DNA of 6,441 nucleotides from contig JAEWVL010000330.1 in assembly GCA_023396665.1 (NCBI GenBank), forward strand, positions 1 through 6,441, written 5' to 3'. A program made the position numbers and the translations under genes. Source of the DNA: Spirochaetota bacterium (lineage in GTDB: Bacteria; Spirochaetota; UBA4802; JAFGJZ01). The notes beneath the pieces are model-generated. The model saw only the letters and a list, made by a program, of their open reading frames with translations. It did no database searches and was not told where the DNA came from. Position 1 is the first letter of the stretch; each line of letters starts with the position of its first letter. This document shows, piece after piece, positions 6,411 through 6,441 of this stretch.

Positions 6411-6441
6411 TGTCTAAGGAAGTATTTGCGTAATGATGAAC

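Larger units (their letters stand above)
6127..6441. other. Gene-free right edge of the window
   Basis: These 315 bp have no convincing complete gene. The part nearest 6126 is AT-rich and is the 5' region of the membrane-protein operon. It contains the 10-bp palindrome atcaattgat (6181-6190) and three TGATAT copies (6187, 6196, 6201). Further right are the hairpins at 6319-6332 and 6386-6410. At the very end ATGATGAAC (6433-6441) could open a + strand gene that continues outside the window. No terminal repeats or transposase fragments were recognised. Confidence 0.5.

Overview
The window looks like ordinary chromosome of a Gram-negative (diderm) bacterium. The diderm inference rests on a porin-type beta-barrel protein that has a Sec signal peptide and a terminal aromatic residue, and on a lipoprotein with a cysteine at the end of its signal peptide. 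GC content is intermediate and uneven. I cannot fix the phylum from sequence alone. The style of the cysteinyl-tRNA synthetase and of the MFS permease recalls proteins I associate with Spirochaetes and Firmicutes, but that is memory, not a search result.

Layout, left to right. (1) Positions 27-980, + strand: a small outer-membrane porin. It ends at a perfect 12-bp inverted repeat (998-1027) that separates it from the next, convergent gene. (2) Positions 1039-3762, - strand: cysS (cysteinyl-tRNA synthetase) followed 69 bp later by a 12-TM major facilitator permease. They may share a transcript, but the permease has its own very G-rich ribosome binding site. (3) Positions 3763-4075: a gene-free stretch of 313 bp. 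It carries a 74-bp imperfect palindrome with nested stems (3989-4062) and a second copy of the G-rich 12-mer seen in front of the permease. (4) Positions 4076-6126, - strand: a tight two-gene unit with only 11 bp between the genes. It encodes a 207-residue four-TM-type membrane protein of unknown function, then a WG-repeat lipoprotein with about nine repeats and an unassigned C-terminal domain. (5) Positions 6127-6441: a gene-free right edge with a possible promoter for the two-gene unit, two hairpins, and perhaps the start of a further + strand gene cut by the window end.

How they fit together: the porin, cysS and permease are unrelated housekeeping or transport functions that happen to be adjacent. 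The only pair likely to work together is the membrane protein and the WG-repeat lipoprotein. Their spacing implies co-expression, and both should sit in the cell envelope. I found no CRISPR array, rRNA, tRNA, transposase or recognisable defence system. The best candidate for something undescribed is the lipoprotein/membrane-protein pair together with the palindrome at its 3' end, and this is a modest candidate.
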